Program-made: the position numbers and the translations under genes | Shown here: one piece after another, positions 8,659 to 17,019 of the stretch | How the letters are laid out: every line of letters begins with the position of its first letter | How positions within the stretch are numbered: position 1 is the stretch's first letter | NCBI RefSeq assembly: GCF_039655865.1 | Contig: NZ_JBBYXL010000003.1 | Span: forward strand, 372,001 to 436,000 | DNA from: Prosthecobacter sp. SYSU 5D2 | Lineage (GTDB): Bacteria > Verrucomicrobiota > Verrucomicrobiia > Verrucomicrobiales > Verrucomicrobiaceae | Length of the DNA stretch: 64,000 nt | Direction: 5' to 3' | The notes under the pieces: generated by a model | Told to the model about the DNA's origin: nothing | Database searches by the model: none | The model's input: the letters and a program-made list of their open reading frames with translations, nothing else

Positions 8659-10229
8659 GAATGATGCATACCTCCCTGCCGGCTGCGTGGCCTCATCGGC
8701 ACGATTCGCTCCCCTTTTGGTGGCAGGGTCAAAGAAGGAAAATCTGGAGAAGAGGCGTATTTTTCGCGCTTTTCCTGAATGGACTGCGCACGGGCCAGAA
8801 CGGCCACGCCGGCCAGACACATCCAGAAGAATACATTGTTAGGAAAGACGGAAAGGATGCTGCCGCTGATGAGCGAAACGGCCAGGATGGCGAAACTGAG
8901 GGCGATCATGCGGGCGGCAAACTGGCGGTCCTGGCTCTCATGCAAACGCCAGGCCTGATGATGGCTGAGGCGCAAAAAGAGCAGGCCTGACACCACCAGC
9001 GTAAAGAGCACCACGGCACCGAAGCGCACCAAAATTTCGCTGAGCGGATCATGAAAATGAAAACGCCCTTCACCGTTTTCATCAATGCCCCAGCCAAACA
9101 GCCTGTAGGCATCCGGGTTCATCAGCACGGTGGCAAAGCCCTCCAGACGGTCCCAATAAGTCCCGACGACCACCATGCGGCCAATGAAAGTTTCACGGGG
9201 CGCGAGGCTAGAGATGAACTGGTTCAGATAATCCATCCTCTGCACCAGCCAGGGGGAGGCCACGATGAGAGTGATAAAAGCTCCGGCCGATACGGCATAA
9301 AAAAACTGGGTTCGTGATTTGGAATAAAAACACCAGCCACCGGCCAGCGCGATGGGAATGATGAGAATGGGGGTGCGGCTCGTGGCCGCGATCAGGCCGG
9401 CGCAGTGGATGCCAAAGCAGAGAATCGCGAGAGCAGGATGCAGCACTGGCGGCGTGTTCTTGTCACGCTGGGAGAAACCGAGAAAGAGGCTGGCCACGGC
9501 CAGGGTAGCGCAGACCACGGAAAGGGCGCTGGGAGAGTTCAGGGTGGAAAAGGCCCGCACCTCCTGGGTGACAAGCTGCTTGATCTCGATGCTGAGGCCG
9601 GTCTCCAGGTAATCCAGTTCAAACGCCGCAAAGCCCTGCATCTGCTGGATGACGCCATAGATGGCCACTGGCAAAAAGATAAGCACCAAAAAGCGCCACA
9701 GACGCTGCAGCTCATCCACTTTGCTGAACATCATGGGCAGGACAAAGAGCAGCAGAGCGTAGAGACCATTATTGGCCATGGCCTGAAGCACCCCGTTCAA
9801 TCCGCTGCCCTCCTTCAGATAGGCGATGGCGCCGGTGGCAACCATGAGCACACAGCCAGCGATGATGGCGATGAGGTCCCGGAACATGAGCCGCCGGCCA
9901 CCGATGAGGCCGCCCAGAATCAACGCCACGACCACACCGCCGAACATCGCCGGCGTGATGCCCAGGACAAACGGCAGGTCACCATGGGTGACACGGCCTC
10001 CCATGATCATGAGACGCTTGAGCAGGTCGTTATAACCGCAGAGCGTGAGCCAGATGTAAAACCCGGCACGGGGTGCAACGACACTGAGGAGAAAACCGCC
10101 GACCAGCAGGTAGCGGCAAAATTCTCCAATGGTGTTGCCTTCCGTCAGAAGGATGGAGGCAAGGGCAAACAGCCCGATGCCCCCCATGACAAACATGGGA
10201 AGCAATGCGCCTGAGCGTCCTTCATTCAT
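8655..10229 (-). CDS. O-antigen ligase / Wzy-like polymerase, polytopic membrane protein
   Basis: 524 residues with about eleven hydrophobic segments. RAFSTLNSPSALS at 225-237 and the following TSRTPIL at 283-289 resemble the Wzy_C/O-antigen ligase signature, and a long periplasmic loop ends in an HDPLSEILVRFGAV motif with the typical His and acidic residues. These proteins either polymerise undecaprenyl-linked repeats or transfer glycan onto lipid A-core or another acceptor at the periplasmic face. With only one polymerase-like gene in block 1 next to LPS-core genes, ligase (WaaL-like) activity is plausible, but the two activities cannot be separated by sequence. ATGA overlaps tie it to the FkbM and GT9 genes. 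Confidence 0.85.
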   Translation of the reverse strand: MNEGRSGALLPMFVMGGIGLFALASILLTEGNTIGEFCRYLLVGGFLLSVVAPRAGFYIWLTLCGYNDLLKRLMIMGGRVTHGDLPFVLGITPAMFGGVVVALILGGLIGGRRLMFRDLIAIIAGCVLMVATGAIAYLKEGSGLNGVLQAMANNGLYALLLFVLPMMFSKVDELQRLWRFLVLIFLPVAIYGVIQQMQGFAAFELDYLETGLSIEIKQLVTQEVRAFSTLNSPSALSVVCATLAVASLFLGFSQRDKNTPPVLHPALAILCFGIHCAGLIAATSRTPILIIPIALAGGWCFYSKSRTQFFYAVSAGAFITLIVASPWLVQRMDYLNQFISSLAPRETFIGRMVVVGTYWDRLEGFATVLMNPDAYRLFGWGIDENGEGRFHFHDPLSEILVRFGAVVLFTLVVSGLLFLRLSHHQAWRLHESQDRQFAARMIALSFAILAVSLISGSILSVFPNNVFFWMCLAGVAVLARAQSIQEKREKYASSPDFPSLTLPPKGERIVPMRPRSRQGGMHHS

Positions 10230-11299
10230 GCGTTGAACCTGTAAAAATGCTCCAGGGCACGATCACACACCGTTTCCGGTGCAAGCGAGGAAAGACAGAA
10301 GGGCCGGAGCTTTTCATCGCGTGCTTCAGCCGGGACTTTGCAGGTCGTCGCACAGCAGGGCACGCAGGCCAGCGGTGCGTTGAGAGCCAGGCCGTGAGGC
10401 GCGCGGAAAGGCCCGGTGCGCGCCACCGCCGTGGGGCCAAACAAACCAACGGCAGGTATGCCCATGGCCAGGGCAATGTGGTATAACCCAGAGTCATTGC
10501 CAATGAGTCCGGCACAGCGGGAGATGTAACGGGAGACTTCCGTGACGTTGTGTTTGCCCAGCATGTCAACCGTGCCAGCGGGCATGGTTTTCATGTCGAG
10601 ATCCCCTTCCCGACCGAGAACAACGGGGATCCATTTCTGCGCCAGGAGGCCTTCCGCCAGCCGCGGCCAGTGGCGCAGCGGCCATTGCTTCAGGTCTCCG
10701 GGCACCAGTTCATTTCCCGCACGGGGAACGAGGGCGATGTGACGCGCCAGGCGGCCCCCTTCTCTATCCTGGAGATGCCGCAAATCCGCCGCAAAACCAT
10801 GATCCTTCACATCCGCAGCCCCGGCCCACAAACGCAGAAACCAAAGGGAGGTATGATCGGCATTGCGCGGGTAATCCAGCGGCACCGTGACATCAAAGTT
10901 GAAAGGAAAATACGGTTTCCACGACTCGGTCCGGAACCCGATACGCCAAGCCGCACGGACAGAGCGGGAATAGAGGCTGCGGGACCAGGAGAGATCCAGG
11001 CAGAAAAGAGCATCAAAGATTCCCTGCCTGCGAACCTGCCGCCAGAGGCGTTTATACAATGGATCCCTGCCAGAAGAAGCAAAGTCGGATGCGGGTAAAG
11101 CATGGACTTTGTCCACCCAGACGGAGCCGTGCAGCAAAGGGGCCACATTATCATTCAAGAAGACTTCCACCTGGGCCTGAGGGGCATCCTGCCGGATCTG
11201 CTGTAAGAGCGGGGTCATCTGCGCCACGTCGCCCAAACCACAGCAGCGCACGATGGCGATGCGGCGGAGATTGACGAGGTCCAGAGGGTCTGATTTCAC
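10226..11299 (-). CDS. Glycosyltransferase family 9 (heptosyltransferase-like)
   Basis: 357 residues from a GTG at 11299 that overlaps the flippase stop as GTGA; the frame is open to 11527 but those residues overlap the flippase. IAIVRCCGLGDVAQMTPLL at the N-terminus is the family's 'R..GlGD...tP' motif. Near the C-terminus, LIGNDSGLYHIALAMGIP followed by GLFGPT is the ADP-heptose-binding signature of WaaC/WaaF/RfaF proteins. Such enzymes add heptose to lipid A-Kdo or inner core in the cytoplasm. A heptose donor pathway (gmhA, hldA) is encoded 2 kb away on the same strand, which supports this assignment. A Cys-rich segment (CVPCCATTC) follows the GPT motif. Confidence 0.92.
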   Translation of the reverse strand: MKSDPLDLVNLRRIAIVRCCGLGDVAQMTPLLQQIRQDAPQAQVEVFLNDNVAPLLHGSVWVDKVHALPASDFASSGRDPLYKRLWRQVRRQGIFDALFCLDLSWSRSLYSRSVRAAWRIGFRTESWKPYFPFNFDVTVPLDYPRNADHTSLWFLRLWAGAADVKDHGFAADLRHLQDREGGRLARHIALVPRAGNELVPGDLKQWPLRHWPRLAEGLLAQKWIPVVLGREGDLDMKTMPAGTVDMLGKHNVTEVSRYISRCAGLIGNDSGLYHIALAMGIPAVGLFGPTAVARTGPFRAPHGLALNAPLACVPCCATTCKVPAEARDEKLRPFCLSSLAPETVCDRALEHFYRFNA

Positions 11300-12588
11300 T
11301 GCATGAGCACCCTCCACTGCCGGAGGTCTTTTGCCAGCCAAAAAGGGCTGGTCAGACCGGCGAATTGCTGGTGGCCGACAGGCCTCAAGGCTGGCAGGAT
11401 GAGGGAGGCCACCAGCCAGACCAAGGTGTAGGCAATGGCAGTGGCCCAGGCGGCGCCAACTGCTCCATGGACGGGCACCAGCCAAAGGTTCAAGCCAATA
11501 TTGATGAGCAGCCCTGCAAGCGCGCAACGGATGCTCCAGACGGTCTTCTTTTCGATCACCAGCACGGCACTGCGCAGTTCTCCATGAAGATAGGGAACGG
11601 CGGCGATGCCATGGACAAGCAGGACCAGTGCGGCCTGCTCAAAAGCCTCACCATACAAAATCCGCACCACGACCCCGCCCGCCAGCCACCAGAAGAGGAT
11701 GGAGGCATACCCCACCAGACTCAGAGCACCGAACAACCACGCGCACTGCCGGTGATAACGGGCGGGATCCGTGTGAAAGGTACGCGTCAAGACAGGCATG
11801 AAGGTCATGATCATCAAAGGTCCGGCGGCATAGACGATTTCAGAAAGACGGGTAGCAGCGGCATAAACCCCCGCTTCCGCCGCGCCACGGAGCTGATAAA
11901 TCATCAACTGGTCCGCGCGCAGCAAAAGCAGGGTGCCTGAATGGGCCAGGAAAAGCGGCAGTGATTCACGAAGCAGTGAACGGGCCACCTGGGCATCCCA
12001 GGCGAGGAGATCGGATGCCCAGCCATTTTTGACCGACCATCTCCAGGCGGCCGCCGCAGAGACGACCACCTCCAGCACTATGGTCAAGGCAGCCCAGCGG
12101 AGATCCGCCCCTGCCAGGATACAGATGACCCGTGCAATGGCGGCCAGCACATTGGCTAAAATGCCAAGGCGGGCGGTGCGCTGCGCCTGCTGGGCGGCAT
12201 CCCAGCGTGAAAGGACGGCCAGGTAGGCATTCAGAGGGAGGGATGAATAAAGAATACTGCCGACGATGAGCATCTCCACCCCGCCCCACCACCAGGCCAC
12301 GGCCGAGGCGATGAAAAAACACACCATGCCCCAGAAGAACATGATGCGCGCCGCCGTCCCAAAGACCAGCCCGGCATCCTCGCTGCGGACGGACAGCTCT
12401 TTGATCAGCACCTGGCGCAGACCAAGCTCCGCCGTGAAGCCCATGAGGGAGCTGATGACCAACGCGGTGCCCAGCAGGCCGTTTTTCTCCGGCCCCAGGG
12501 CACGGGTGAGCCAGGCTCCCACAAACAGGCCTGTGACCAGGCGCACCATCTGCGAGACCGTGAGCCAGGAGAGATTCCGCAAAATCAT
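11296..12588 (-). CDS. Wzx-like polysaccharide flippase (MATE/MOP superfamily)
   Basis: 430 residues with about twelve membrane segments. The N-terminus (residues 1-60: LVTGLFVGAWLTRALGPEKNG) is the oligosaccharide flippase signature: hydrophobic helix, 'ArxLGpexxG', then a second helix. The family moves undecaprenyl-diphosphate-linked oligosaccharides across the inner membrane. The gene is the upstream partner of the GT9 gene by a GTGA overlap and is separated from the FkbM gene before it by a single base. A second Wzx-like gene lies at the far end of block 3, so two distinct glycans may be made, or the two have divided roles. Confidence 0.9.
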   Translation of the reverse strand: MILRNLSWLTVSQMVRLVTGLFVGAWLTRALGPEKNGLLGTALVISSLMGFTAELGLRQVLIKELSVRSEDAGLVFGTAARIMFFWGMVCFFIASAVAWWWGGVEMLIVGSILYSSLPLNAYLAVLSRWDAAQQAQRTARLGILANVLAAIARVICILAGADLRWAALTIVLEVVVSAAAAWRWSVKNGWASDLLAWDAQVARSLLRESLPLFLAHSGTLLLLRADQLMIYQLRGAAEAGVYAAATRLSEIVYAAGPLMIMTFMPVLTRTFHTDPARYHRQCAWLFGALSLVGYASILFWWLAGGVVVRILYGEAFEQAALVLLVHGIAAVPYLHGELRSAVLVIEKKTVWSIRCALAGLLINIGLNLWLVPVHGAVGAAWATAIAYTLVWLVASLILPALRPVGHQQFAGLTSPFWLAKDLRQWRVLMQ

Positions 12589-12589
12589 A

Positions 12590-13369
12590 TCAGTCCAGCC
12601 GCATCCACCACATGGTTCTGCCGTAAAAGTGACGCAGGCCGAAACCCTGCCGGGTCAGCAGTTCTGCGGACTGGGCCAGCTCCTCATCATGGTGGATTTC
12701 GACAACCACCCAACGGACGGTTTGCAAGAGACTGGATGCTCCGCGCAGGGCCGGGGAGGCATGGCCCTCGATGTCCAGTTTCAGCAGCAGCGGTTTCTTC
12801 ATCGGGGCACGCTGCAAATAGGCGTCCAGGGTATTGATCTCAACCGTGCGCTGAATACCGCCCATGGGGTTATCCAGGCTGTTGGTGCCTTCCATGGGAT
12901 CGTCGAAACGGACCGTCATCCGGCCTTCGGCGTCGCCAACTGCTCCGAGGACAGGATACCAGTGGCTGCCCAGGTTTAAGACGCTCATGCAGCGTCCCGT
13001 GTAGTCCAGGGCCTCCTGCATCATGTCTATGCCGATGACATGGAGATCGGGATTCAGCGTGAGCCACCAGCGTGAGGTGATGCCGACATTGACCCCGACC
13101 TCGATGACTTCGCCAGCATCCGCGGAACGGAGCATTTTTTCCACCTCCGGGTGGCGCAGTTCACCGAGGATGAAGTTATCCAGGTAATTGACGCCTTCCC
13201 GCCAGTTGGTAAGGCAGAGCATGGGATGGATATGCACGGGCCACCAGAGACGGCGGAGGACAAAAACGGAGAGGGATAGATATGCGCCCTTCCAACCATG
13301 CTGCTTCAGACTTCTAAGCAAAGCCTGCGGAAAACTGGCAAAAAGGTCTCTCCAATACATGCGGTTCAT
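12590..13369 (-). CDS. FkbM-family methyltransferase
   Basis: 259 residues. The SAM site is VIEVGVNVGITSRWW followed by HVIGIDMMQEAL, and the family motif LLLKLDIEGHASPALRGA lies in the second half. A basic, hydrophobic N-terminal 50 residues may associate with the membrane. Compared with the other FkbM copies the glycine loop is altered (EVGVNVG rather than D-GANxG), so the subfamily differs. It is the upstream neighbour of the flippase by one base, so it is probably cotranscribed with the envelope genes. The likely role is O-methylation of a sugar in the assembled glycan (inference). Confidence 0.85.
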   Translation of the reverse strand: MNRMYWRDLFASFPQALLRSLKQHGWKGAYLSLSVFVLRRLWWPVHIHPMLCLTNWREGVNYLDNFILGELRHPEVEKMLRSADAGEVIEVGVNVGITSRWWLTLNPDLHVIGIDMMQEALDYTGRCMSVLNLGSHWYPVLGAVGDAEGRMTVRFDDPMEGTNSLDNPMGGIQRTVEINTLDAYLQRAPMKKPLLLKLDIEGHASPALRGASSLLQTVRWVVVEIHHDEELAQSAELLTRQGFGLRHFYGRTMWWMRLD

Positions 13370-13433
13370 GAGGATCAGCAGATCGAAGATGACAGCCTTC
13401 TGGCAGGGGGTGAGTCAGGACCACGCCTGCCTC

Positions 13434-14009
13434 TCAATCCTGAAACGCGGCTTCCACGTATTCACACAGCACGTGACCGGCCAGCAAATGGCACTCCTGA
13501 GCAAAGGCGGTCACGGTCGTGGGGACGCAATAGGCGTGATGGGCAAGCGCGGCGCAATCAGCCCCGTTTTCCGCCGTGAAGGAGACGACCACGCAACCGG
13601 CCTCACGGGCGGCTTTCAGGCCGGCGACGACGTTCTTGCTGGTGCCGGAGGTGGAGATGCCGACGACGACATCGCCAGGCTGGGCAAGAGCCTCGACTTG
13701 GCGGGCAAAGACGGTTTCAAAACCGTAGTCATTGCTATGGGCGGTGAGCACGGAAGTGTCCGTGGTGAGAGCCAGGCCGGCGAGGGCACGGCGGTTCAGG
13801 CGGTAACGCACGCAGAGTTCGGCTGCCAGATGCTGGGCATCCGCAGCGCTGCCGCCGTTGCCAAAAAAGAGGACTTTTTTGCCATTTTTAAGCGCGTCCA
13901 CCCAGGCCTGAGCGATGGCGGCGAGCGTGTCGCGGCATTCATCAAGACGTTTCAGCGTGGCGAGGTGGCCATCCAGGTGGCCTTGAAGCATAGAGTTAAA
14001 GTCAGACAT
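13434..14009 (-). CDS. gmhA: D-sedoheptulose 7-phosphate isomerase
   Basis: 191 residues, the usual GmhA length, with a single SIS domain. GNGGSAADAQHLAAEL at 50-65 carries the phosphate-binding serines and the catalytic His60/Glu64 pair, STSGTS at 119-124 is the second phosphate loop, and QECHLLAGHVLCEYVE at 171-186 supplies the zinc-site Gln171 and His179. The enzyme converts sedoheptulose 7-phosphate to D-glycero-D-manno-heptose 7-phosphate, the first step of heptose-donor synthesis in the cytoplasm. hldA, encoding the next enzyme, lies 14 bases upstream on the same strand. The related DiaA SIS protein is the main alternative, but pairing with hldA argues for GmhA. Confidence 0.92.
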   Translation of the reverse strand: MSDFNSMLQGHLDGHLATLKRLDECRDTLAAIAQAWVDALKNGKKVLFFGNGGSAADAQHLAAELCVRYRLNRRALAGLALTTDTSVLTAHSNDYGFETVFARQVEALAQPGDVVVGISTSGTSKNVVAGLKAAREAGCVVVSFTAENGADCAALAHHAYCVPTTVTAFAQECHLLAGHVLCEYVEAAFQD

Positions 14010-14023
14010 AGAGACAGGTCGGT

Positions 14024-15037
14024 TCAGTCTTCGAAGGCTTGCAGAAGCTCGTCTTTCATCACGCGGGCGGTGCCCAGCTTGCCAACGACGATGCCGCTGG
14101 CGTGGTTGGCAATGTCCGCCGCAGCCTCGGCACTGAAACCTGCTGCCATGGCGAGGGTGAGGAAGGCAATGGCCGTATCCCCTGCCCCGGACACGTCATA
14201 CACTTCACGCGCACGGGTGGGGATGTGAAGCGGGGCCAGATCACGCTGAAACAGCATCATGCCCAGCTCACCGAGGGTGACGAGCACTTTGCCGACCGCC
14301 CATTGATCCAGCAATTGCTCTCCCACTTCCAGCAGACGGCGGTCCTCCAGCGGGGGGCCGGGCGTGCGATGATCCAGGATGCCAGCGGCGGCAAAGGCCT
14401 CCAGCCGGTTGGGCTTCACCAACGAAGCACCGCGCCAGCTCAGGGGATTGCGCGGTGAAGGATCCACGGTGACGAGCTTGCCAGCGGACTTAGCCAGGCC
14501 AAGGACCTGGTCCACAAAAGCCTGGGTGACGAATCCTTTGCCATAGTCCTCAATGATGAGGCCGTCCAGATCAGGCAGCATGGCGTCCACTTTCTGGCAG
14601 ACCTCTTTGAGCTCCTCGGCGGAGAGTTTTTCAATCGTCTCCCGGTCCACCCGCACGACGTGCTGCTGGCGGGCGATGATGCGCGTTTTGGCGATGGTGG
14701 GCAGCACGCTGCTCTCCAGCATGGGGTCCGTATTGACGCCTTCCTCATGCAAAAGGCGGCGCAGTTCTCCTGCGGAACTGTCCCGGCCAACTCGGCCCAT
14801 GAGGTAAGCATGGGGTGTGAAGGCGGACAGGTTGCGTGCGACGTTGGCTGCCCCCCCCGGGAAGGTGGTTTCCTTGGTCACTTCCACGATGGGCACAGGC
14901 GCCTCAGGAGAGATCCGCCTCACCGCCCCCCAGATGAAATGGTCCAGCATGACATCCCCGATCACAAGAATACGGGCTTTTGAAAAGGATTCGAGATGGG
15001 CGGCGGTCACGGATTTACAAGGCTTGGAATACCTCAA
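14024..15037 (-). CDS. hldA: D-glycero-beta-D-manno-heptose 7-phosphate kinase (HldE domain-1 type)
   Basis: 337 residues of PfkB/ribokinase fold. GDVMLDHFIWG at 27-37 and GGAANVARNL at 61-70 are the substrate-binding N-terminal motifs typical of RfaE domain I, and SGAGDT at 283-288 contains the catalytic Asp287. The protein stops after the kinase domain, with no C-terminal nucleotidyltransferase, so it corresponds to HldA rather than bifunctional HldE. It would phosphorylate heptose 7-phosphate to the 1,7-bisphosphate. The start at 15037 is TTG and overlaps the upstream stop as TTGA; a GTG at 15010 is an alternative. The matching HldC adenylyltransferase and GmhB phosphatase are not in the window. 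Confidence 0.92.
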   Translation of the reverse strand: MRYSKPCKSVTAAHLESFSKARILVIGDVMLDHFIWGAVRRISPEAPVPIVEVTKETTFPGGAANVARNLSAFTPHAYLMGRVGRDSSAGELRRLLHEEGVNTDPMLESSVLPTIAKTRIIARQQHVVRVDRETIEKLSAEELKEVCQKVDAMLPDLDGLIIEDYGKGFVTQAFVDQVLGLAKSAGKLVTVDPSPRNPLSWRGASLVKPNRLEAFAAAGILDHRTPGPPLEDRRLLEVGEQLLDQWAVGKVLVTLGELGMMLFQRDLAPLHIPTRAREVYDVSGAGDTAIAFLTLAMAAGFSAEAAADIANHASGIVVGKLGTARVMKDELLQAFED

Positions 15038-15576
15038 GTTGTCCAGGAGTGATAGTAGAAACGGCCAGTGTCTTCATCAACGATAAGATGCCATCCCCAT
15101 GAGCCTTCATTCTTTTGGAAGAACCGGCCTCGTTGGATCACATCCACATCATAGAGACTGGTCAGCCATTTTTTTCCAAGAGCGCCAGGTTCACGGTGGT
15201 AGTTGGGCAGGAAGACCTTTTCCCCATTCATCATGAACGATTCATCTTTAAGCTGGTCCCGCCATATCTCGAGGTCCGCTAAACGTTTACCAGTCAGGCT
15301 AAGCACCACACCATCAAGATGTGAAAGGCTGTCCGTATAAGCAAGGAAGACCCGGTGATCCAGAAATCCGTCAATGTAATAATAGGCATCCCGCGAACTT
15401 GCAGACGGCACGAATTTAGCATCCATTTTCTTGATGGCCTGCCCATCGAAATAAACCTGAACGTCTTCCCATGCGGTAAAGGCTTGCCCAATAATATTCG
15501 CAAACCAAAAAAAGCCGACTGCCCCTGCACCTACTGACAATCCTGTCAGGAAAATGAACCAGGGGCGTTTAAACAT
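15034..15576 (-). CDS. Unknown protein with one N-terminal membrane anchor
   Basis: 180 residues from the ATG at 15576 (a TTG nine bases upstream is possible). One hydrophobic segment (about residues 6-27: IFLTGLSVGAGAVGFFW) is followed by a soluble domain rich in aromatic and charged residues, including a YYYIDGFLDHRVFLAYTD stretch. No family is recognised. The topology suggests a cytoplasmic N-terminus with the rest in the periplasm. It is slightly more AT-rich than its neighbours. It lies between DAHP synthase and hldA and overlaps hldA as TTGA, so it is part of the same transcript as the heptose genes. Confidence 0.7.
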   Translation of the reverse strand: MFKRPWFIFLTGLSVGAGAVGFFWFANIIGQAFTAWEDVQVYFDGQAIKKMDAKFVPSASSRDAYYYIDGFLDHRVFLAYTDSLSHLDGVVLSLTGKRLADLEIWRDQLKDESFMMNGEKVFLPNYHREPGALGKKWLTSLYDVDVIQRGRFFQKNEGSWGWHLIVDEDTGRFYYHSWTT

Positions 15577-15609
15577 GCCAGTCAAAGGTGCTCCAGGAAA
15601 TCCGCCAGA

Positions 15610-16674
15610 CTAAACCGCCCGGCGCGCACGCACGGCGGCGGAGAGTTCATCCAGCATGGCCTCTGTGGCGGCCCAGTTGACGCAGGCATCGGTGATGCTC
15701 TGACCGTAGGCCAGGGCCTGACCAGGTTTGGCATCCTGCCGTCCTTCCACCAGGTGGCTTTCGATCATGACACCGGTGATGGCCTGGCTGCCGGCGCTCA
15801 TCTGTTCGGCCAAGGAAGCGGCAACGGCGGGTTGCTTGCGGTAATCTTTGAGGCTGTTGCCATGGCTGCAATCCACCATCACGCTGGCAGGCAGGCCACG
15901 GGTGCTGAGCTGGCTGACAACAGACTCGATGGACTGGGCATCGAAATTGGTGCCGGCTTTGCCACCCCGCAGGATGACATGGCAGGCGTCATTGCCACGG
16001 GTTTTGACGATGGCGGCGACGCCATCCTTGGTCACGGACAGGAAGCAATGCTGTCCGGCGGCGGCCTGGATGGCATCCAGGGCGGTCTGGATGCTGCCAT
16101 CGGTGCCATTTTTGAAACCGACTGGCATCGAAAGTCCGGACGCGAGCTGGCGGTGAACCTGGCTCTCCGTGGTGCGGGCGCCAATGGCCCCCCAGGCCAC
16201 CACATCGGCGATGTACTGCGGCGTGATGACATCCAGGAACTCGGTTGCGGCAGGCACCTTCATCTGGGCCAGGTCAATGAGCAGCCCACGGGCACCGCGC
16301 AATCCGGTGTTGATGTCGTAGCTTTCATTGAGGTGCGGATCATTGATGAAGCCCTTCCAGCCGACGGTGGTGCGCGGCTTTTCAAAATACACCCGCATCA
16401 GGATCTCCAGATCGTTGCCGTACTTTTCGCGGGCCTTGACCACCCGTTGGGCGTATTCAAGGGCGGAGAGGCGGTCATGGATGGAACAAGGGCCGACGAT
16501 CACCAGCAGGCGGTCATCCTGGAGTTTTAAAATGGCTTCCGAACGGCGGCGGGCCTGCTCCACAAAGGCTGCCTCCTCTTCCCCGAGCGGAATATCGTGC
16601 ATCAGCAGCGCAGGCTGGATCAATGGCAGGATCTCCGCCACGCGGAGGTCATCGGTAGGATGGGATTGGCTCAC
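15610..16674 (-). CDS. aroF: 3-deoxy-7-phosphoheptulonate (DAHP) synthase, AroF/G/H type
   Basis: 354 residues, the usual length for type I DAHP synthases. The start is GTG at 16674. Motifs are VIVGPCSIHD, RVYFEKPRTTVGWKGFI, GARTTESQVHRQLASGL, VGFKNGTDGS and MVDCSHGNS, which hold the phosphoenolpyruvate, erythrose-4-phosphate and metal ligands of the AroFGH group. The enzyme condenses PEP with erythrose 4-phosphate in the first committed step of aromatic amino-acid synthesis. The residues preceding the barrel are of the feedback-regulated type, but which aromatic amino acid inhibits it cannot be told. A perfect palindrome 44 bases upstream of the start may be an operator. A link to neighbouring heptose genes, which also draw on pentose-phosphate intermediates, may be coincidental. 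Confidence 0.96.
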   Translation of the reverse strand: MSQSHPTDDLRVAEILPLIQPALLMHDIPLGEEEAAFVEQARRRSEAILKLQDDRLLVIVGPCSIHDRLSALEYAQRVVKAREKYGNDLEILMRVYFEKPRTTVGWKGFINDPHLNESYDINTGLRGARGLLIDLAQMKVPAATEFLDVITPQYIADVVAWGAIGARTTESQVHRQLASGLSMPVGFKNGTDGSIQTALDAIQAAAGQHCFLSVTKDGVAAIVKTRGNDACHVILRGGKAGTNFDAQSIESVVSQLSTRGLPASVMVDCSHGNSLKDYRKQPAVAASLAEQMSAGSQAITGVMIESHLVEGRQDAKPGQALAYGQSITDACVNWAATEAMLDELSAAVRARRAV

Positions 16675-16717
16675 AGGTCAGTCAGGTTGGCAAAAAGGGC
16701 GCACAACGTGGGCTCTT

Positions 16718-16732
16718 TTGCGAAATTCGCAA
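16718..16732. promoter_or_regulatory. Perfect 7-1-7 palindrome upstream of DAHP synthase
   Basis: TTGCGAAATTCGCAA is a perfect inverted repeat with seven-base arms around one central base, ending 44 bases before the GTG start of the DAHP synthase gene on the minus strand. Its size and position fit a dimeric repressor operator close to a promoter. The half-site does not match the TyrR or TrpR boxes known from enterobacteria. A hairpin role is less likely because the spacer is a single base. Confidence 0.45.
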
Positions 16733-16775
16733 GCAGGTGAATTGGTGAACCAGCCAACGGATGCTAATTAACGTA

Positions 16776-16882
16776 GCTGCCGCCCCCGGTCAGGCAACTT
16801 GCGCTGCCACCGCTCGCGACTCCTAGAAGTTCCGGGTGCAAGTCCACGCGGGGCACGATCACCCTGCCCTTGGGGGCATGGC
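16776..16882. ncRNA. Noncoding stretch with strong RNA-structure potential (unassigned)
   Basis: The 345 bases between the DAHP synthase start and the RRM gene stop contain no convincing gene. Within it GCCCCC (16782-16787) can pair with GGGGGC (16872-16877), ACTTGCGC (16797-16804) with GTGCAAGT (16836-16843, one G-U pair), and GGGCA with TGCCC further in. Together these enclose about 105 bases of GC-rich sequence flanked by AT-richer DNA. This could be a small RNA, a leader of the DAHP synthase gene (minus sense), or a strong terminator region of the RRM gene. No known RNA family was matched with confidence, and the strand is not determined. Confidence 0.3.
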
Positions 16883-17019
16883 AAATATGTCTGTTACGAA
16901 AATTTAGACCCATGAACTCAATTTGCAAAGCCTTAAGTTTAGGGATGCTAAAGCAAATGCCGTCACAGAACCACAGGGAGGTCGTCCAATTCTCGCAACC
17001 GAGGTGCGACGAGCCAAGC

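Noticed and set aside
16831-16855. T-arm-like GTGCAAGTCCAC suggesting a tRNA or cobalamin riboswitch
   Set aside because: No seven-base acceptor stem, anticodon arm or five-base T-stem can be formed, and the other cobalamin boxes are missing.
16859-16869. Match of GGGCAGGGTGA (minus strand) to the first box of the FMN riboswitch
   Set aside because: The following conserved FMN-aptamer segments are not in place, and no riboflavin gene is downstream. The match is probably chance inside a GC-rich structured segment.
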